From positions 8,341,601 to 8,405,600 of the forward strand of contig JARUPZ010000009.1 of NCBI GenBank assembly GCA_031213475.1: a DNA stretch of 64,000 nucleotides. The letters are read 5' to 3'. Both the position numbers and the translations under genes were made by a program. Of the stretch, positions 25,190 through 37,462 are shown in pieces; the stretch's first letter is position 1, and the number at the start of each line of letters is the position of its first letter. Under the pieces are notes generated by a model. The model ran no database searches, was not told the DNA's origin, and was given only the letters and a program-made list of their open reading frames with translations. This stretch comes from Nereocystis luetkeana. Lineage: Eukaryota > Sar > Phaeophyceae > Laminariales > Laminariaceae.

Positions 25190-26050
25190 TGCCGACGGCA
25201 TCTGGTTGCGTCGCTGCGTATACGGGAGAGCGCGGCTGGAGGTTGGTAAGGGAGGGGGGGGGGGGGTTATGTGGTGAATATATATTTCTCCCCCCTTCGC
25301 GCCTTCTCTGCACTCTTACGTAGGTGAATCTTCTTCCATCCGCCCCTGGCGGGTGACTCAGAAGCCGTGGGTGCCAAGCCCAGCATCCCGATCGACAAAC
25401 CAACTAACAAACAACGTGGGGACGGTGGGGGGGCTTCCCAGCGCTATGCTCTTACCCTCCCCATGTTCGCATACCCTAATTTGAGATAACTGCTTCTGCG
25501 TATGCCGCCACCCTGTCCAAAACGTTCTTATCAGACGGGGCGCACGACTCATGCACGACGGCATGGGCCGTGCGTCCAACGACGAGGGATAGTCCCCCCG
25601 CCGAACATGAATTCTGGAAGCAGGGCCAACTTCAGCAGGGAAGTTACCTCATACAGCGTTGTTTGACTGTGTCTGTCTCGATCCGTGGCTAAGCCACTCG
25701 CCCGGTTGTCGCCCTTCTCTAGTCTGTGCGAAGGATAACTTTGCTGGACAATTTGTTTTTCCCTTCTCTCGCTTCTCTTTTTTCTTATTTTTCCCTTTTT
25801 CCTTTTTTTCCCCAATGGTGTTACCGGTGCCTGGAGCGTGGTTCGTTGGCTCATTCTTGGGAAATTTGAACGCCAAATAAGTAACACTCCCCGGAAAGAA
25901 GGAAACACAAAACAACTAGGAAAATGGGGAAATCTAGACTTCGACCCCCCCGGTTCTTCCTTCTCTCTTCTTGTTTTTTTCTTTCTCTCTCTCTGTCAGT
26001 CTTTTATCTCTCTCTTTATGTCTACCCATGTGGTGGTTCCGAAATATTTC
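25190..26050. other. No gene seen
   Basis: Contains a poly-G run at about 25,254-25,266 and pyrimidine-rich stretches at 25,755-25,815 and 25,950-26,015. Overlapping frames on both strands carry no recognisable domain. Confidence 0.5.
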
Positions 26051-28110
26051 CCTCGTGCATTAACCACAGCGAGCCCACCCCTTGCCGTCTCCACAGCCTG
26101 TCAGCACCGCGTCGGTCGTGCGTCCATATATATTGTTCCCGTCACACGCAGCAGTACTGTCTCCACAGCGCACCGACTCTAATGATAACCGCGGCCCATC
26201 CTTGGCCATGTTTCCATTAGTATCGGGCTCAGAGCTTGTAACAAGAAGCCACACCATGTCGGTCGGGCGTCGATATGTTTTCATCGCGCACCGCAGCCCT
26301 GTCTTCATGGCACGCCGACTCCAAGTATTGTTGTAGCGCTCCCCCGCCAGCAACCCGTGTCAGTCGTGCCTATGTATGCTTCCTCGCTCACAGCAGTGCT
26401 GTCTCCACAGCGCACCGACTCTAATGATAACGGCTGCCCATCCTTGGCCATGTTTCCATTAGTATTGGGCTCAGAGCTTGTAATATGAAGCCACACCATG
26501 TCGGTCGGGCGTCGATATGTTTTCATCACGCACCGCAGCCCTGTCTTCATGGCACGCCGACTCCAAGTATTGTTGTAGCGCCCCCCCGCCAGCAACCCGT
26601 GTCAGTCGTGCCTATTTATGCTTCCTCGCTCACAGCATTACTGTCTCCACAGCACACCGACTCTGATGATAACCGCGGCCCATCCTTGGCCATGTTTTCC
26701 AATAATATCGGGCTCAGAGCTTGTAATATAAAGCCACACCATGTCGGTCGGGCGTCGATATGTTTTCATCGCGCACCGCAGCCCTGTCTTCATCGCACGC
26801 CGACTCCAAGTATTGTTGTAGCGCCCCCCCGCCAGCAACCCGTGTCAGTCTTGCCTATGTATGCTTCCTCGCTCACAGCAGCACTGTCTCCACCGCGCAC
26901 CGGCTCCACTTATCAAGTTTGCTATATATAGTGGTCCACACCTGGCGTGTGTTTGTTTTTTTTCCTCTCACTGGTCTCAGGCCGAGAAATTGTAACTGAA
27001 CTGTGTATCCAAACCCCACCGCACCGTGTCGGGCGTTCGTCCACATGTTTGCATCACGCAGAGCAGTTCTGTCTCTACAGCTGCCCAAGGATTTACACGA
27101 GGCTATTTTGTTTTCCTTCTCAGCACACCCCACCGTGTCAGTCGTGCGTCGATATGTTTTCATCGCGCACAGCAGCACTTTCCCCACAGCGCGCCGACTC
27201 AAATTATTGTTAGAGTGGCCCCGGTCAGCAACCCGTGTCGGTCGTGCATGGATAGGCCTCTTCGCACACAGCGGTACTGTACCCACCGCGACCGACTCAA
27301 CATATTTTTTTATTGTCATAGTGGTCAATACCGGGCATGTGTTTCCTTTCTTTTCATTATTATCAGGCCGAGAACTTGTAACCAGACTGTGTCTCCACAC
27401 CCCACCGCACCGTGTCGGGCGTTCGTCCACATGTTTGCATCACGCACAGCAGTTCTGCCTCCCCAGCTGCCCAAGGATTGACACAGGGCTGTTTTTTTTT
27501 TTTTCTCTTTCACAGCCCACACCACCGTGTCGGCCGTGCGCCGAGATATTTTCCTGGCGCACAGCAGCACTGTCTCCACAGCGCGCCGACTCAAATTATT
27601 GTTATAGCGGCCACGGCCAGCAACCCGTGTCGGTCCTGCGTATCTATGCTTCCTCGCACACAGCAGTGCAGTCTCCACAGCGCACCGACTCCAATTCTTA
27701 TTATTGTTAAAGTGGTCAACACCTGGCTTGTGTGTGTGTTTTTTAGTTTATCTCTCTTCATTAGTCACAGGCCTAGTTTTTGTTCCCTTTCTTTGCCGGC
27801 ACACCACACCGGGCCGGTCGTGCCTCGATATACTTCCATCGCACCCCGCAGCACTGTCTCCACCGCACCCTATGCCGATTATATTATGTGTCCCTCGCAC
27901 ACCGCCGCACCGTCTTCACAGCGCACCGGCGTTAATTATCATAGTGGCGAATTCTGCGGCATGATTCTATGAGTATTGGACCCCGAGCTCACAACAAGAC
28001 TGTCCCCACAGCAGCCAGCAACCCCATATCGGTCGTGCGTCGATATTTTGTTCTCGCGCGCACCGCAGGACTGTTTCCCCAGCGCACCGACCCACATTAT
28101 TTGAGCGGCC
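26050..28110. repeat. Nested tandem array (242-bp and 387-bp units)
   Basis: The basic motif, about 80 bp, reads CGGTCGTGCGTCGATATG, TTTTCATCGCGCAC, CACTGTCTCCACAGCGCACC, GACTC. It is organised into near-identical units of about 242 bp at 26,255, 26,497 and 26,739, and into longer, more diverged units of about 387 bp at 27,012 and 27,399. More decayed copies trail to about 28,110. Reading frames across it are repetitive and present on both strands, so they are unlikely to be genes. Confidence 0.9.
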
Positions 28111-28390
28111 AATTGTTATTTATAGTATTACAAGTATAATTATGTTCATTGCCTTCCGACAATGTACAGCATGTTCTGCACTATTGAGCACTTATCGCTT
28201 TTCTGCATTGTCATTATAATTGTAGCTGCCAATACCGTCGCCACAACGCGTACTCCCTTTGCCGCATTCAGGAATGTATATCCTATCAATATCGAGTTCG
28301 CGGTTGTGCATCAACTTTAAACAGCATGCCATATCAGACACGCACGCATCAATGAATAACAAGTAGAAAGGAGTACTTGATAAACGTGAC
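28110..28390. other. No gene seen
   Basis: AT-rich sequence between two repeat regions. Nothing recognisable. Confidence 0.4.
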
Positions 28391-28760
28391 ACTCAGCACG
28401 AACAGAGGGCCAGATTACTTCTTTGCAAATCGGGACCGTACCCAGGTTACGGAAGGTTCAGTACAGCAGGGCGTGGTGTGAGCAGAAAGGGCCAGATGAC
28501 CCACTTCCGACGGAAATCGAGACAGTGTCGGCTACTCAGACGACTAACACCACAGCACAGGACAGCTTGAGCAAAGGGTCAGCTTACCCCGCTTTCACGC
28601 GAATCGAAACTGTGTCGATCCCGCAGAATCCTCAAATAAAAAAGGCCGTCCAACCGTTTACTAAATGGGTAATCTCTACATCAGCACGGTCAACATATAT
28701 AGCCGTGCAGAGAGAACGTGGGCAAGCCAAGCCACCCTTACGGCAGTTTGATGAGTCTGC
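28390..28760. repeat. Degenerate 85-90-bp repeat, related to 16 kb
   Basis: Three or four decayed units start near 28,425, 28,510 and 28,600 and end in AGGGCCAG(A/C)T(G/T)ACCC-type blocks. The first matches 16,080-16,180 and 16,725-16,820: CAAACTCGGGAC, then GGTTCAGATCAGCAGGCG, then AGAGGGCCAGTTAACCC. The family therefore lies both beside the (GACA)n repeat and here. Confidence 0.5.
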
Positions 28761-29059
28761 GCTCGTTTCGGTCGACGCGCGAGAAGTAGCGTGTCAACTT
28801 TCCCACGGCTTCTTCATGGGGAGTCAATTAGTCGAACATTATCAGAATGTATGATACGACGATTGCACGCAGAAACCAAAAACTCCAAAACTAAACTAGA
28901 CGCACGAGAAAGATAACAACTGCGTTTTATGCTCGCTAACATTTGCACAACCATGATGCAAAAAAAAACAAGGAGTCGTGGAGGTTGTAGCTCGGGAACT
29001 AGGAGGAACTTTGGTTGCACCGCTGATTGACCCGGTACAAATATAACGGTACTTCGGAG

Positions 29060-30870
29060 ACATGAAAGCCTTGGGGGCCGTGGACAAACTCGTCAAGATA
29101 GTGACGGGCGGGGTACCGGTGAACGCAGTAGCGACGGGCGCGGATGTAGAGGGCGCCGTTCAGTACGGAATCCATCCCAGCGCCAAACAGCCTTTGACAG
29201 CAGTCTGGAAGAAAATCGGCGAAGATGTAACACGTCGAAAGTGGTCGGTGATACCTGGTACAAGAATCAGCTGCGCAAGAAGCCCCTTATCCATTAGTGT
29301 TCCCGCTTGCGGCGGTCGTGACACGCAAGGCCAGGATCATAAATGAGATCACAAACGAGCAATCGTTCAATACGCCGATTCGAGGGAGAAAAGGTGGTAT
29401 CAACCGAGACACTGGCCCCGACACAGCCCCCCGATGTATGTGCACACACGCGCCGCCCAGTTTGTTTTACTAACTCTTGACACTGAGGAAACGGTTCCTC
29501 GAAAGAACAGATAGTTTTGAGTAAGGCCGACGTGTCAGCCGCCTTCAAGAACGTGCGGGTTGACCAGGATCAAAACTCACCAATTTTGCTAGAGATATGG
29601 TTGTGATTGATTTTCACCTAACGTTTGAATGGTCGGGATCGCCGGGTTTCTCGGGTGTCATGTCGGTCGTGTCCGAATGCGCGCATTGCAACACCACACT
29701 CAAGTGGAGGCAGTTACTGAACAAAAGGAAACTTTACGATGACTCGGGTTGAGGTGGTAGATCGGTGGGTAAAGGGTACGCACACGCGGACTCCGCCAGA
29801 CGCTAAACTCAGGGCACACAGCAGGAGAGATATATCTGACCCATGTGTAGACGGCTATCTTCTAACTAGGGTTCAACATTCAGACGACAAGATTGTTTTG
29901 ATCGCGTTAGATTTTTCTGCCTCGGATCACGTCCGCTCGCTTGGACCGGGGGAAGAGGGATTAGCGTCCATCTTAGCGGCGAAGAAGAGTACGGACTGGG
30001 GCTCCACGATTGACGCGCCAAGGTACGCTTTCAACTCGCACACAATGATAATCCGCGCGTGAAGGCCGACCCTAGAAAAAGAGTGCTGCTTGATGCGTGG
30101 CCCCTAAGCAGAAGGCGAGCGACAATGAGGGACGTGCTCAGCATTTGCCGGGAGCTTAGGTAGTGCGTGCGGGCAGGTATTTCGTATGGAGTCGGTTGCC
30201 ACTGACCGGGGCACATGCTTGCACGACGCAAGCGCTCGACAAAATCAGAACCGTATCGTAGATCGTGCGCGAGAGTTTCACGCTTACCTCCTGTTTTGGA
30301 GGTGAGCTATAACTCACAAGCTTCCATTAGACGGAAAGGCGCTCAGCGCGCCTAATTCACGACGATAATACGACCCGCCAAAAGGCAATGCAAGTACCTG
30401 TCTGAGACAAGTTTTAAGGCCCTGGGAGGTTTCTGCGTCGAGAAGAATGGGTTTTCGGAGATACGACCAGCCGATAGAGTTAACTGCTGAACTCAAAAGG
30501 AAAGCCGTCCTTCAGGAGACCTAGAACTCCACAATCAACCTGTTGGAGCTAGTGGTAATGCTTGTGACAGGGTGCGTCATGCTCGAACTAGTAAGTGACC
30601 GGGCGGACGCGTCCGGGCGACCCGGTCTTGATGCGAACTGACGACATGGCTGCCCTATCGTGGGTGTATGTGAGCGGTGGGCGACAGAGAAAAGGGAGTA
30701 CTCACTCATGAGAATGCTGATGCGACTTCAACTCGTGGGAGGATGGAACAACTCCGCAGAACATATTCCAGGCGTCCAGGACACGTTCGCGGATAAAACG
30801 TGTGGGTGGCCCACAGACATACCGACACACAAGGTCAGGGACCTAACAAGCGGCGGCGAGTGGTACGAAC
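29060..30870 (+). mobile_element. Old relic of a DIRS/Ty3-type RT-RNase H region
   Basis: The plus strand carries decayed blocks in the same order as the element at 21-25 kb. First comes a stretch like its pre-RT region (KLVKIVTGGVPVN and GADVEGAVQYGI against LLAKIITHGVPVV and GDLGAALQYVNH). Next is an RT first-aspartate block (LSKADVSAAFKNVRVDQ, about 29,520). Last is an RNase H end block (NSAEHIPGVQDTFADKTCGW, about 30,750). Many interruptions were seen, so this is far older than the other element. Its gag and recombinase ends were not recognised. Confidence 0.6.
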
Positions 30871-32140
30871 AACCCATTTGTCAGCGGAGATGGGGGATAT
30901 TCGATGTCGTGCTCCAAACAAGGAACATCATTTCCAATGACGACATATTCGATGGAACTTCACGATGCACGTCTAGCTCGACTCACGGCATGCTTACCGT
31001 GCGCGCACGCGCCTCCCAGGAGCAGGGGACAACATGGGAAAAAAGGAAGAGGTAACGAGGTCGGTCGAAACGCTCGCTTTTGGTTCAGCCGTGAAGAGCG
31101 CTCAGAAAAACTACGCAAGACAGGGTGAAAACCTGAGTTAGAAGAGAAACACAGGGAAAAACGAAATGGTTGCGATTGCATATTATTGACGATGCCTGCA
31201 GCGCTGACTGAAGTGCATGCCATCTCGCTGTTTCGAGCGTAATATCCAGCGATCTAAGGTCAGAGGGTGCCTGGCAGCCATCAAAGTCTCGCGCAAGATG
31301 TTTCTAGGCTGGGCGGTATCATTGTCGCATTACATGATAGTTGATTTGGGGTAGGAGATTTCCCTTCGGTACTGAGCGTCAGAGATGTGTGCGTACACAA
31401 ACGAGCAGGTCTATCCCAAGTTTTGACTCACGCGGAAATGCTTTATATTCTTTCTCAGTGTCCTGCAGGTGCCATTTGAGAACAAAGTGATCGCCACAGC
31501 AGTGCCGGCACCCTTTTTTAGGTTCCAAGTGTGACCGAAAAAGGCCAGGGGGACCCATTACGCGAATGCGTCAGGTACATAGTGAGTCGAGAGGGGCGCC
31601 GATGGGCGCGTTCGAAACACTTCTCGAACTGCCTGATGTATGGTGTACCCTCTGCACCAGCGGAAGCACCTATGACAGTTAGGAGCACCCCAGTCGGACG
31701 AAAAGTGCTTACTATGACCAAAACGATCGTTTCGTTGAAATTTAGGCTCTGTAGCCAAACTAAAAAGACCCCATGAAGGTCGCGCTGCACTCTGGCTATA
31801 TATATCGAAGGGAGCACCAAGCTTGCGTCTCGAGTATTTTCATTGTTGAGCATTCAGCACGCAGGAAGGTGGATGTCTCGGGTGTTTATTGCATACGCGA
31901 GGAGGGCAGGGAAAGGGGCAAACTCCGTTTCCGTTGCACTCATAAATACGTAGAATGACGGTGATAGTATCGAGCTACTACATCCGTAAAACATTTGAAG
32001 GGTTATAGCCCCGCCAAGATTGGAGCGGGGCCATCACAATTCGGGGGATTATCCTGATTTAAAGAAATCAAAACTCAATTTGGGTAGAAACGCCTTTGAC
32101 ACATTTTTCGTGATCTTCATATTTCAATTTTGATTAGAGG
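30870..32140. other. No gene seen
   Basis: Follows the retroelement relic and may contain its unrecognisable remains. Short frames on both strands have no domain signature. Confidence 0.4.
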
Positions 32141-32372
32141 TGTCATACGAAAGAGCTTCACCCTAAACTTTCTGGGGCTCCTCATTCACGGAGCTCCATA
32201 CCTCACCCGAAAACTGACTTCAGCAAAAAATGAAATAGCATCCCGACGAATAATCTCACGGCCCAAGTATATAAAAATGTCATTTTTCGAGGCAACATCA
32301 ACATTCCGACGATTTTGGTTTGAGAAGAAAACATTATTATAACGGAAATGGGCAACCTCTATCGTAGAACGC
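32141..32372. mobile_element. MITE family H, copy H1
   Basis: About 232 bp. It aligns over most of its length with 34,886-35,128 and 41,540-41,882. Shared blocks are GGAGCTCCATACCTC, AACTGAC(T/C)TCAGCAAAAA, ATACAAAAACGACATTTTTC, CGATGATTTTGGGTT and CGGAAATG...CTCTATCGTAGAA. The right end (CTCTATCGTAGAACGCGT) is an imperfect inverted copy of the left end (TCATACGAAAGAGCTTCACC). It has no coding capacity, so it is probably a non-autonomous DNA transposon. Confidence 0.65.
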
Positions 32373-33539
32373 GTCATTGGGTGAGTTGATCGGGCTTGAG
32401 GTAGCATGTTGAAGGGGGGGATACACCCCAGGTAGAGTATGCGGTGATTCCCGGCCGCCTCGATGACCACGATCTAGGCGATAAAACCCAAATCTCGACG
32501 AGGGGTGACCGGAGCTATAGCCGTGGCCACGCCCACAAGCCACAGGACGTCGTACCCCGGCAATGGCGCCTAAAAACCCATAGCGGCCACAAGCCCAATT
32601 TTTAGGCCTGCTCGTTCGGCCAACCGTCACGAAAACAGAGCAAACGAGTAAACAGCCTAGAATACGCTCGAGACCTCGATAGCTCCATCACAGTTGTTGT
32701 TCCGCACGTGGCGCTCGAGGGCTCTCTTCGCCCAAACAGAACACCCCAGGATTGACGAGCCCATGCTCTCCGTCAAGGGCGACTCGCTTACCGTAGCAGC
32801 CTTCAACCTTTTGGAAATAGGTCAGCCCCCAACCAGGTCTCCGTGTCGAAGGTTGAAGACAACATTCATTCGGCAACACTCGATCACCACTGTAGGTGAC
32901 TTCGGGGCTAGTGTAGTCCAACGTACACATCGAGCAGCGACACCTTCTTTAGCTTCATGGTCTCCCTGGACGAATATGCCCTTCATAGACCCTGTTGTTC
33001 ACAGACCCTCCGGTCCCACTCAACGAATACTCGCCTCGTAGACGCTATTGTGTGCAAGAAGCGTACACGACCAGTACATGTTGGTTCACCTTTTCCGGCG
33101 TCACCTTCGATAGCTGCATGAGCTGCACCACAGCTGCTGGCAGGATTCCTATTGCTTACCTGTCCTCCAAACCCTCCGTAGTGACACAACACCGACAGGT
33201 AGCGAGAGCCATTCTGGAATCTTGTTTGGAGGCTTAATCGAAGTCAGGTGTGTACTCCTCGTGAATTCTGACACATCCGACGTCAAGATTGGACAAAACC
33301 CGTTGTTAAATATGCGCGAACCTGTACGGACCGCAACTACCGTGCAACCACGTTCAAGCTGTCGGTACCACTGTATTCCTTACTCCAGTCGCGTTAGCAA
33401 CGAGTCCTGCCATGCTACAGTAGTAGCATATCCCATGTCGTACGACATAAGTATCTATGGTGCGTGGCTAGCCCTGGAACCAGCCCATACTGCACTGTAT
33501 CGACACAACGAATATCTCGAAGGGTAAACAAACAATACG
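32373..33539. other. No convincing gene
   Basis: Plus-strand frames near 32,694-33,041, 32,995-33,237 and 33,222-33,527 look mildly protein-like but lie in different phases. They show no family I recognise and no clear splice sites joining them. They may be the remains of a decayed gene. Confidence 0.35.
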
Positions 33540-36050
33540 CTATTTCTTCTTCGCACCCGGACATATTTTGGACTCAAATACGTCAAGCTTGCGCTGAAGG
33601 CGTGCCGCAACCAGGTCCGCACCCTTGTACAGTAAAGACTCGTCGGACGGAGCGCGTGGAGCCCCTTCAACTTTGACAAACGATTCCTTCAACAGTGCAG
33701 CCAAGTTCTCATTCGGTGCCAAAAACTCCGAGACTGAACTGGACTGGTCGGCGTTGCCAAGATGGTCAAAGTCGTAACACACCAAGAATCCTGGACCGAG
33801 TTCCTCGAGAAACGAGTGAACCACGGCGATATCTGTGAATAGGATTTGCATGTACTCCATGTAACTCTTCTCCTCCGTCGAAGGTCCACTGTTTCGTAGT
33901 TGCCTGCGACAATATGCAACAGACGGCCCAATTGTGGTTGAGCGACCGTTCAGGACCAAGCGTGTGGCTACGCGGCTGTGCGAAGACGAGGACTCAGTTT
34001 TCTTTAGTCAGACAGTAAGTGGAAAAATGTGTCAACTTCGTATACTAGCAATACGTTCTACTGGAAAGCAGCGTATTCATCTCAAAAACTCACCGTATGC
34101 GGTGTCCACCCGGTAATGTAGGCAACACCTATTTTATGTAAGTAGAAAATATGAAACCCAACGAGATTTGGAGGAAAAATAATAACCTTCAATTCAGGCT
34201 GAACAAATTGAGTCGTTGTATATTAGTAATTACCTACTGTAGAATATATGTTCAACTGCATCGAATCAATTAAGGGTCCTTCTCATCGGAGAGTTTCCCC
34301 CCAAAACTTTCGACATTTGTTTTGCGCAATTTTTTAACCTCCCATATATTCCGTTTTTTCCACAAGTGTGAAATTTGACGAAGTTGTTTTTTTTGCTCCC
34401 GGAGTTTCACGAATAGTGACAGAACGCCTCCGTTGATTGATACGTTTCTCCAATTATTTCCAAATTAATGTGCGTGACGAGACCCCGAGGCATAGAACCC
34501 GCCAGTGTATCTGTGTTTTATACAAATGGCCTCAAAAGGGATGTGTTTTTTGCGTAGCACAGCGCCAAAGGTAGACGAGACTTCGAAAAAACAAATGTTT
34601 CCATAATCGGCTGTGATTCATAGCATGTCAATAACCCAACGCATATCTGTATTGCAGCAATGTGCAACCAAACGCGCCAATGCAGGGACATCATACGACC
34701 ATGTAAAACGACCTTCAGCCTTTGGTGGGGACGCCTTCCAGGTCGTGCACATAATCCGTACAAAATATTTGTCGTCCACCCATTGTGGTTTGACCTAATT
34801 ATCCAAAGAACGGTGACGTCTGGAGTATCTAATTGTTTCCGATACCCAGATATTTGGGAAGAATACTGTACCCTGGTGGTAGAGGCGTTCTACGGTAGAG
34901 GTTCACCTTAAAACTCCTGAAGCTCATCAGTTGAGGAGCTCCATACCTCGCTCGGGAACTGACCTCAGCAAAAACCAAATTGCTTCCCAATGAACAATCC
35001 GATGGCCCGAGCATACAAAAACGACATTTTTCAAAACAAGATCGACCTTCCGATGATTTTGGGTTAAGGAGGCCCGTCATTCAGAAATAAAGCGGAAATG
35101 TGCTACCTCTATCGTAGAAAGCGTTCTACATAAAGCATTGGTGTATTCAAGGCAAACGTTACAAGGCCGAAATGAAACTGCCCACCCGTCGCCATAAATA
35201 TTCACGTAACCTGTGAATTGGGTTTGCGAGACCATTGACAGAAACTCGTACCTAAAACATTGAATAATCTCTGGAGACGGGGACTGGTATCGATCTACAG
35301 AGGCAGGGAACGGTAATTATTAAGCTGTGCTCGGGGTGAGCGTACCGGCTCAGGAGTGTTGGCCTCTTTTGAGAATACACTTACACAATAAACGAAATAT
35401 TTATTTATTAGGAATCGTGTTCGAAGACAGAACCGAATTGATGCCGTGGGGTCCACTCACGTTTGAAAAGTCCGATGAATCGTGTTCGCAATTACCAGAT
35501 CCTTCGCAGGTCGCCGAAGGTAGAGCACTCGCAAGTCTACCCCCTCCTCTTCCGCCACCTCCGCCAGCAGTCGAAGATCAAAATATTTCAGTGCCTTATT
35601 CGGACCTATGCCAGTGGGATAAGAGTGAAATCCGCGTGGGTCATGCGTGTACACCAACGTTCCTGGAAATGGTAGTGCCTGTCCGCGTTGCGCGACATTA
35701 CGCATACGATTCCTTGCCCGGCTAAGTGACGTGTTGTAGTGTTGTACGGTTAGCCCCATGGAGTAGTTGATGCCGTACAAGTCATCGACGGCGTCCTTAC
35801 GACTGCCGGAGATTTGTTCCAGGTTTGGATTGGCCTTGAACAGATCGTCTAGGACATGGCCAAACATGTGGTGTCCAGTACCCTCCAGTCCCACTTCGAA
35901 AACAAAACGCATGGTGGAGCTAACAACTGTCTTTGGGACGACGAGCGTCAAACTTGGTTCCTCCGTAGAGGTAAACTCCACGGACTCGGCTTCGACCCCC
36001 AGACCCAAAGCCAAAACCGCTCCAGCGATGATGCTGAACGTTAGTTTCAT
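33540..36050 (-). CDS. Sulfotransferase-like secretory protein, two exons
   Basis: Exon 1 is 36,050-35,461. I place the start at the ATG beginning MKLTFSIIAGAVLALGLGVEA because it opens directly with a signal peptide or anchor; an in-frame ATG lies 84 bp upstream. Residues 53-61 read VGLEGTGHH, the P-loop-like 5'-phosphosulfate site of sulfotransferases, and residues 178-189 (LRRPAKDLVIAN) fit the 3'-phosphate site. Exon 1 ends in phase 2 at a canonical donor (CAAAC|GTGAGT). Exon 2 ends at the stop at 33,540-33,542 and resumes in phase from either of two AG acceptors (33,903 or 33,975). It carries YMEYMQILFTDIAVVHSFLE, FLVCYDFDHLGNADQ and a C-terminal LVAARLQRKLD helix. The product would be about 317 or 341 residues, the usual size. 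The likely role is PAPS-dependent sulfation of a carbohydrate in the Golgi. The intron is about 1.5 kb and holds MITE copy H2. No break was seen. Confidence 0.65.
34886..35128. mobile_element. MITE family H, copy H2 (intronic)
   Basis: About 243 bp, lying within the intron of the sulfotransferase-like gene. The ends are inverted repeats of about 22 bp: GCGTTCTACGGTAGAGGTTC on the left against the complement of CTACCTCTATCGTAGAAAGC on the right. The internal sequence matches H1 and H3. This is the clearest copy for defining the family's termini. Confidence 0.7.
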
Positions 36051-36139
36051 GCCTACCAAATCTTCGTCAAAGGGACTGCTGCACGATCCGCTGAGTTCAC
36101 CGCAAGATATCCTGCCCTCGACCTTCACCTGCATGGGGG

Positions 36140-37400
36140 GTACCGAATTAGGCCACGTTAGCGCGGCGAAATGACCTCGACGTCAGCCACGATAATCAAA
36201 CTACGTCAGATGACTATGTCAGATGAAGAATACCTGTCGGTAACAAGTCACGCAACCATGGTGTGGACGACAGCTACTGTAGGACCGTTTCCAAGCGACA
36301 ACAGTAAGAAGAAAGACGCTTGCTATTCAAGCAACAAAACAACGGCAAGTAGTGCAAAACTGCACCGATTGGTTCTATTGATTTACACAATAAACGAGCG
36401 AGGTCGTCCATATTTTAGTAACGTAGCGCACCCTGACTACTGATGAAACCCCGATCGACCGAGGTCCGAGAAAGTCGACGACACTGTCGCCGAGGAATGG
36501 CAGTCGGCAGCACCATGCAACTCTCGGAATAATATTTTGTAAGGATTTTGAGGGATAGTGGGCCAGCAGTTGGTTTGTATTATATTCCATTGGCTTGATT
36601 GGTCGCAAAGAGCAAAATGAGATCGAAGCACCCAATTTCACAAGAAAAAAACTTGCCAACGAAAGAAGACGACGATGTAATTTAAACTTCTTAGCAAGTA
36701 AACTACCTCGTATATTCTTGGAGTGCAGTCTATACCTATGCAATGTGATGTGGAAAAATATTTGACAAATATTCGTCTGAAACGGCCCTGTGTGCAGCCA
36801 TTGAACAACGTTTTCGTGCTGCTCTTTGTGGCGCAAGGCGGAACACACTGGAGAGGGCTCCAAAACAAGGCTGCGGTCGTCTGGATGCAATCAAACGTAT
36901 ACTTGTAGTGCAATTAGTGGTGTTCGTTTCCTGCCGCAGTCCCTCCGAAAAAAACGGGAACCACTCGTCGGGACAAAAACGCAAATAGGTATCGGCAAAA
37001 ATGTTATATGGAGTTTGCCAATGGGGTGGATGGTGAAGAGAACCCCCATTCAGCAGGAAAGAAAATACGCCTGCATTCATGGTGCCCGTTTCTCCATGGG
37101 CGTCGACGTGGGAGATGGGGTGCGATGCTGGTGAACGGGTCGATTACTTTTCTCACCCCGCTGCGGCGATACCGCCGAAACGCCAAAAATCCCGGGGGCT
37201 TAGCGAAACATATCGCTTTTCTGCTCCCCCACGCAACAGGTCTGGTGGGGTTCCAACTGGACAACGAATATGGAGTCCGAACTTTCACATCGTGTTTTTT
37301 GCGTAATAAAACGTCAAAACCCTTTACATGTTGGCGTACTGTTATCAGCACGGAAGTTGTTCTCCACCACGTTGTTTTTACTAAAACAGACATCAGGCGG
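36140..37400. other. No gene seen
   Basis: Frames on both strands up to 171 codons show no domain and are not supported by splice sites or homology that I can recognise. Confidence 0.45.
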
Positions 37401-37404
37401 GTTC

Positions 37405-37462
37405 CGAGCTATATACCAGGTATATATATATATATATATAATATATATATATATATATTTGT
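37405..37462. repeat. (TA)n microsatellite with TACCAGGTA
   Basis: A (TA)n tract of about 38 bp directly follows ATATACCAGG at 37,411-37,420. The 9-mer TACCAGGTA at 37,414-37,422 is one of 13 in the window. Confidence 0.9.

Larger units (their letters stand above)
20650..25190 (-). mobile_element. DIRS-type tyrosine-recombinase retroelement, broken
   Basis: Read on the minus strand, the parts come in the DIRS order: a gag-like region (25,181 to about 23,870), reverse transcriptase (about 23,700-22,715), RNase H (22,677-21,652) and a tyrosine recombinase (about 21,640-20,700). The family is known for replacing integrase with a tyrosine recombinase and for split or inverted terminal repeats. 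The element looks broken, with a handful of interruptions, yet all four domains are still easy to read, which suggests moderate to young age. The outer ends are not fixed: the direct-repeat pair at 19.7-20.6 kb may belong to the right-hand side. Its base composition is much more GC-rich than the flanks. Confidence 0.8.

Noticed and set aside
23567-25323. Long plus-strand frames (178-214 codons) opposite the retroelement
   Set aside because: They are antisense shadows in GC-rich coding sequence; the domains are on the minus strand.
26060-27972. Frames of 100-235 codons in the 242/387-bp array
   Set aside because: Repetitive, on both strands and without domains; by-products of the tandem array.
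32694-33527. Possible multi-exon gene on the plus strand
   Set aside because: The three protein-like stretches are in different phases, with no clear splice sites and no family I recognise. Kept only as a note.
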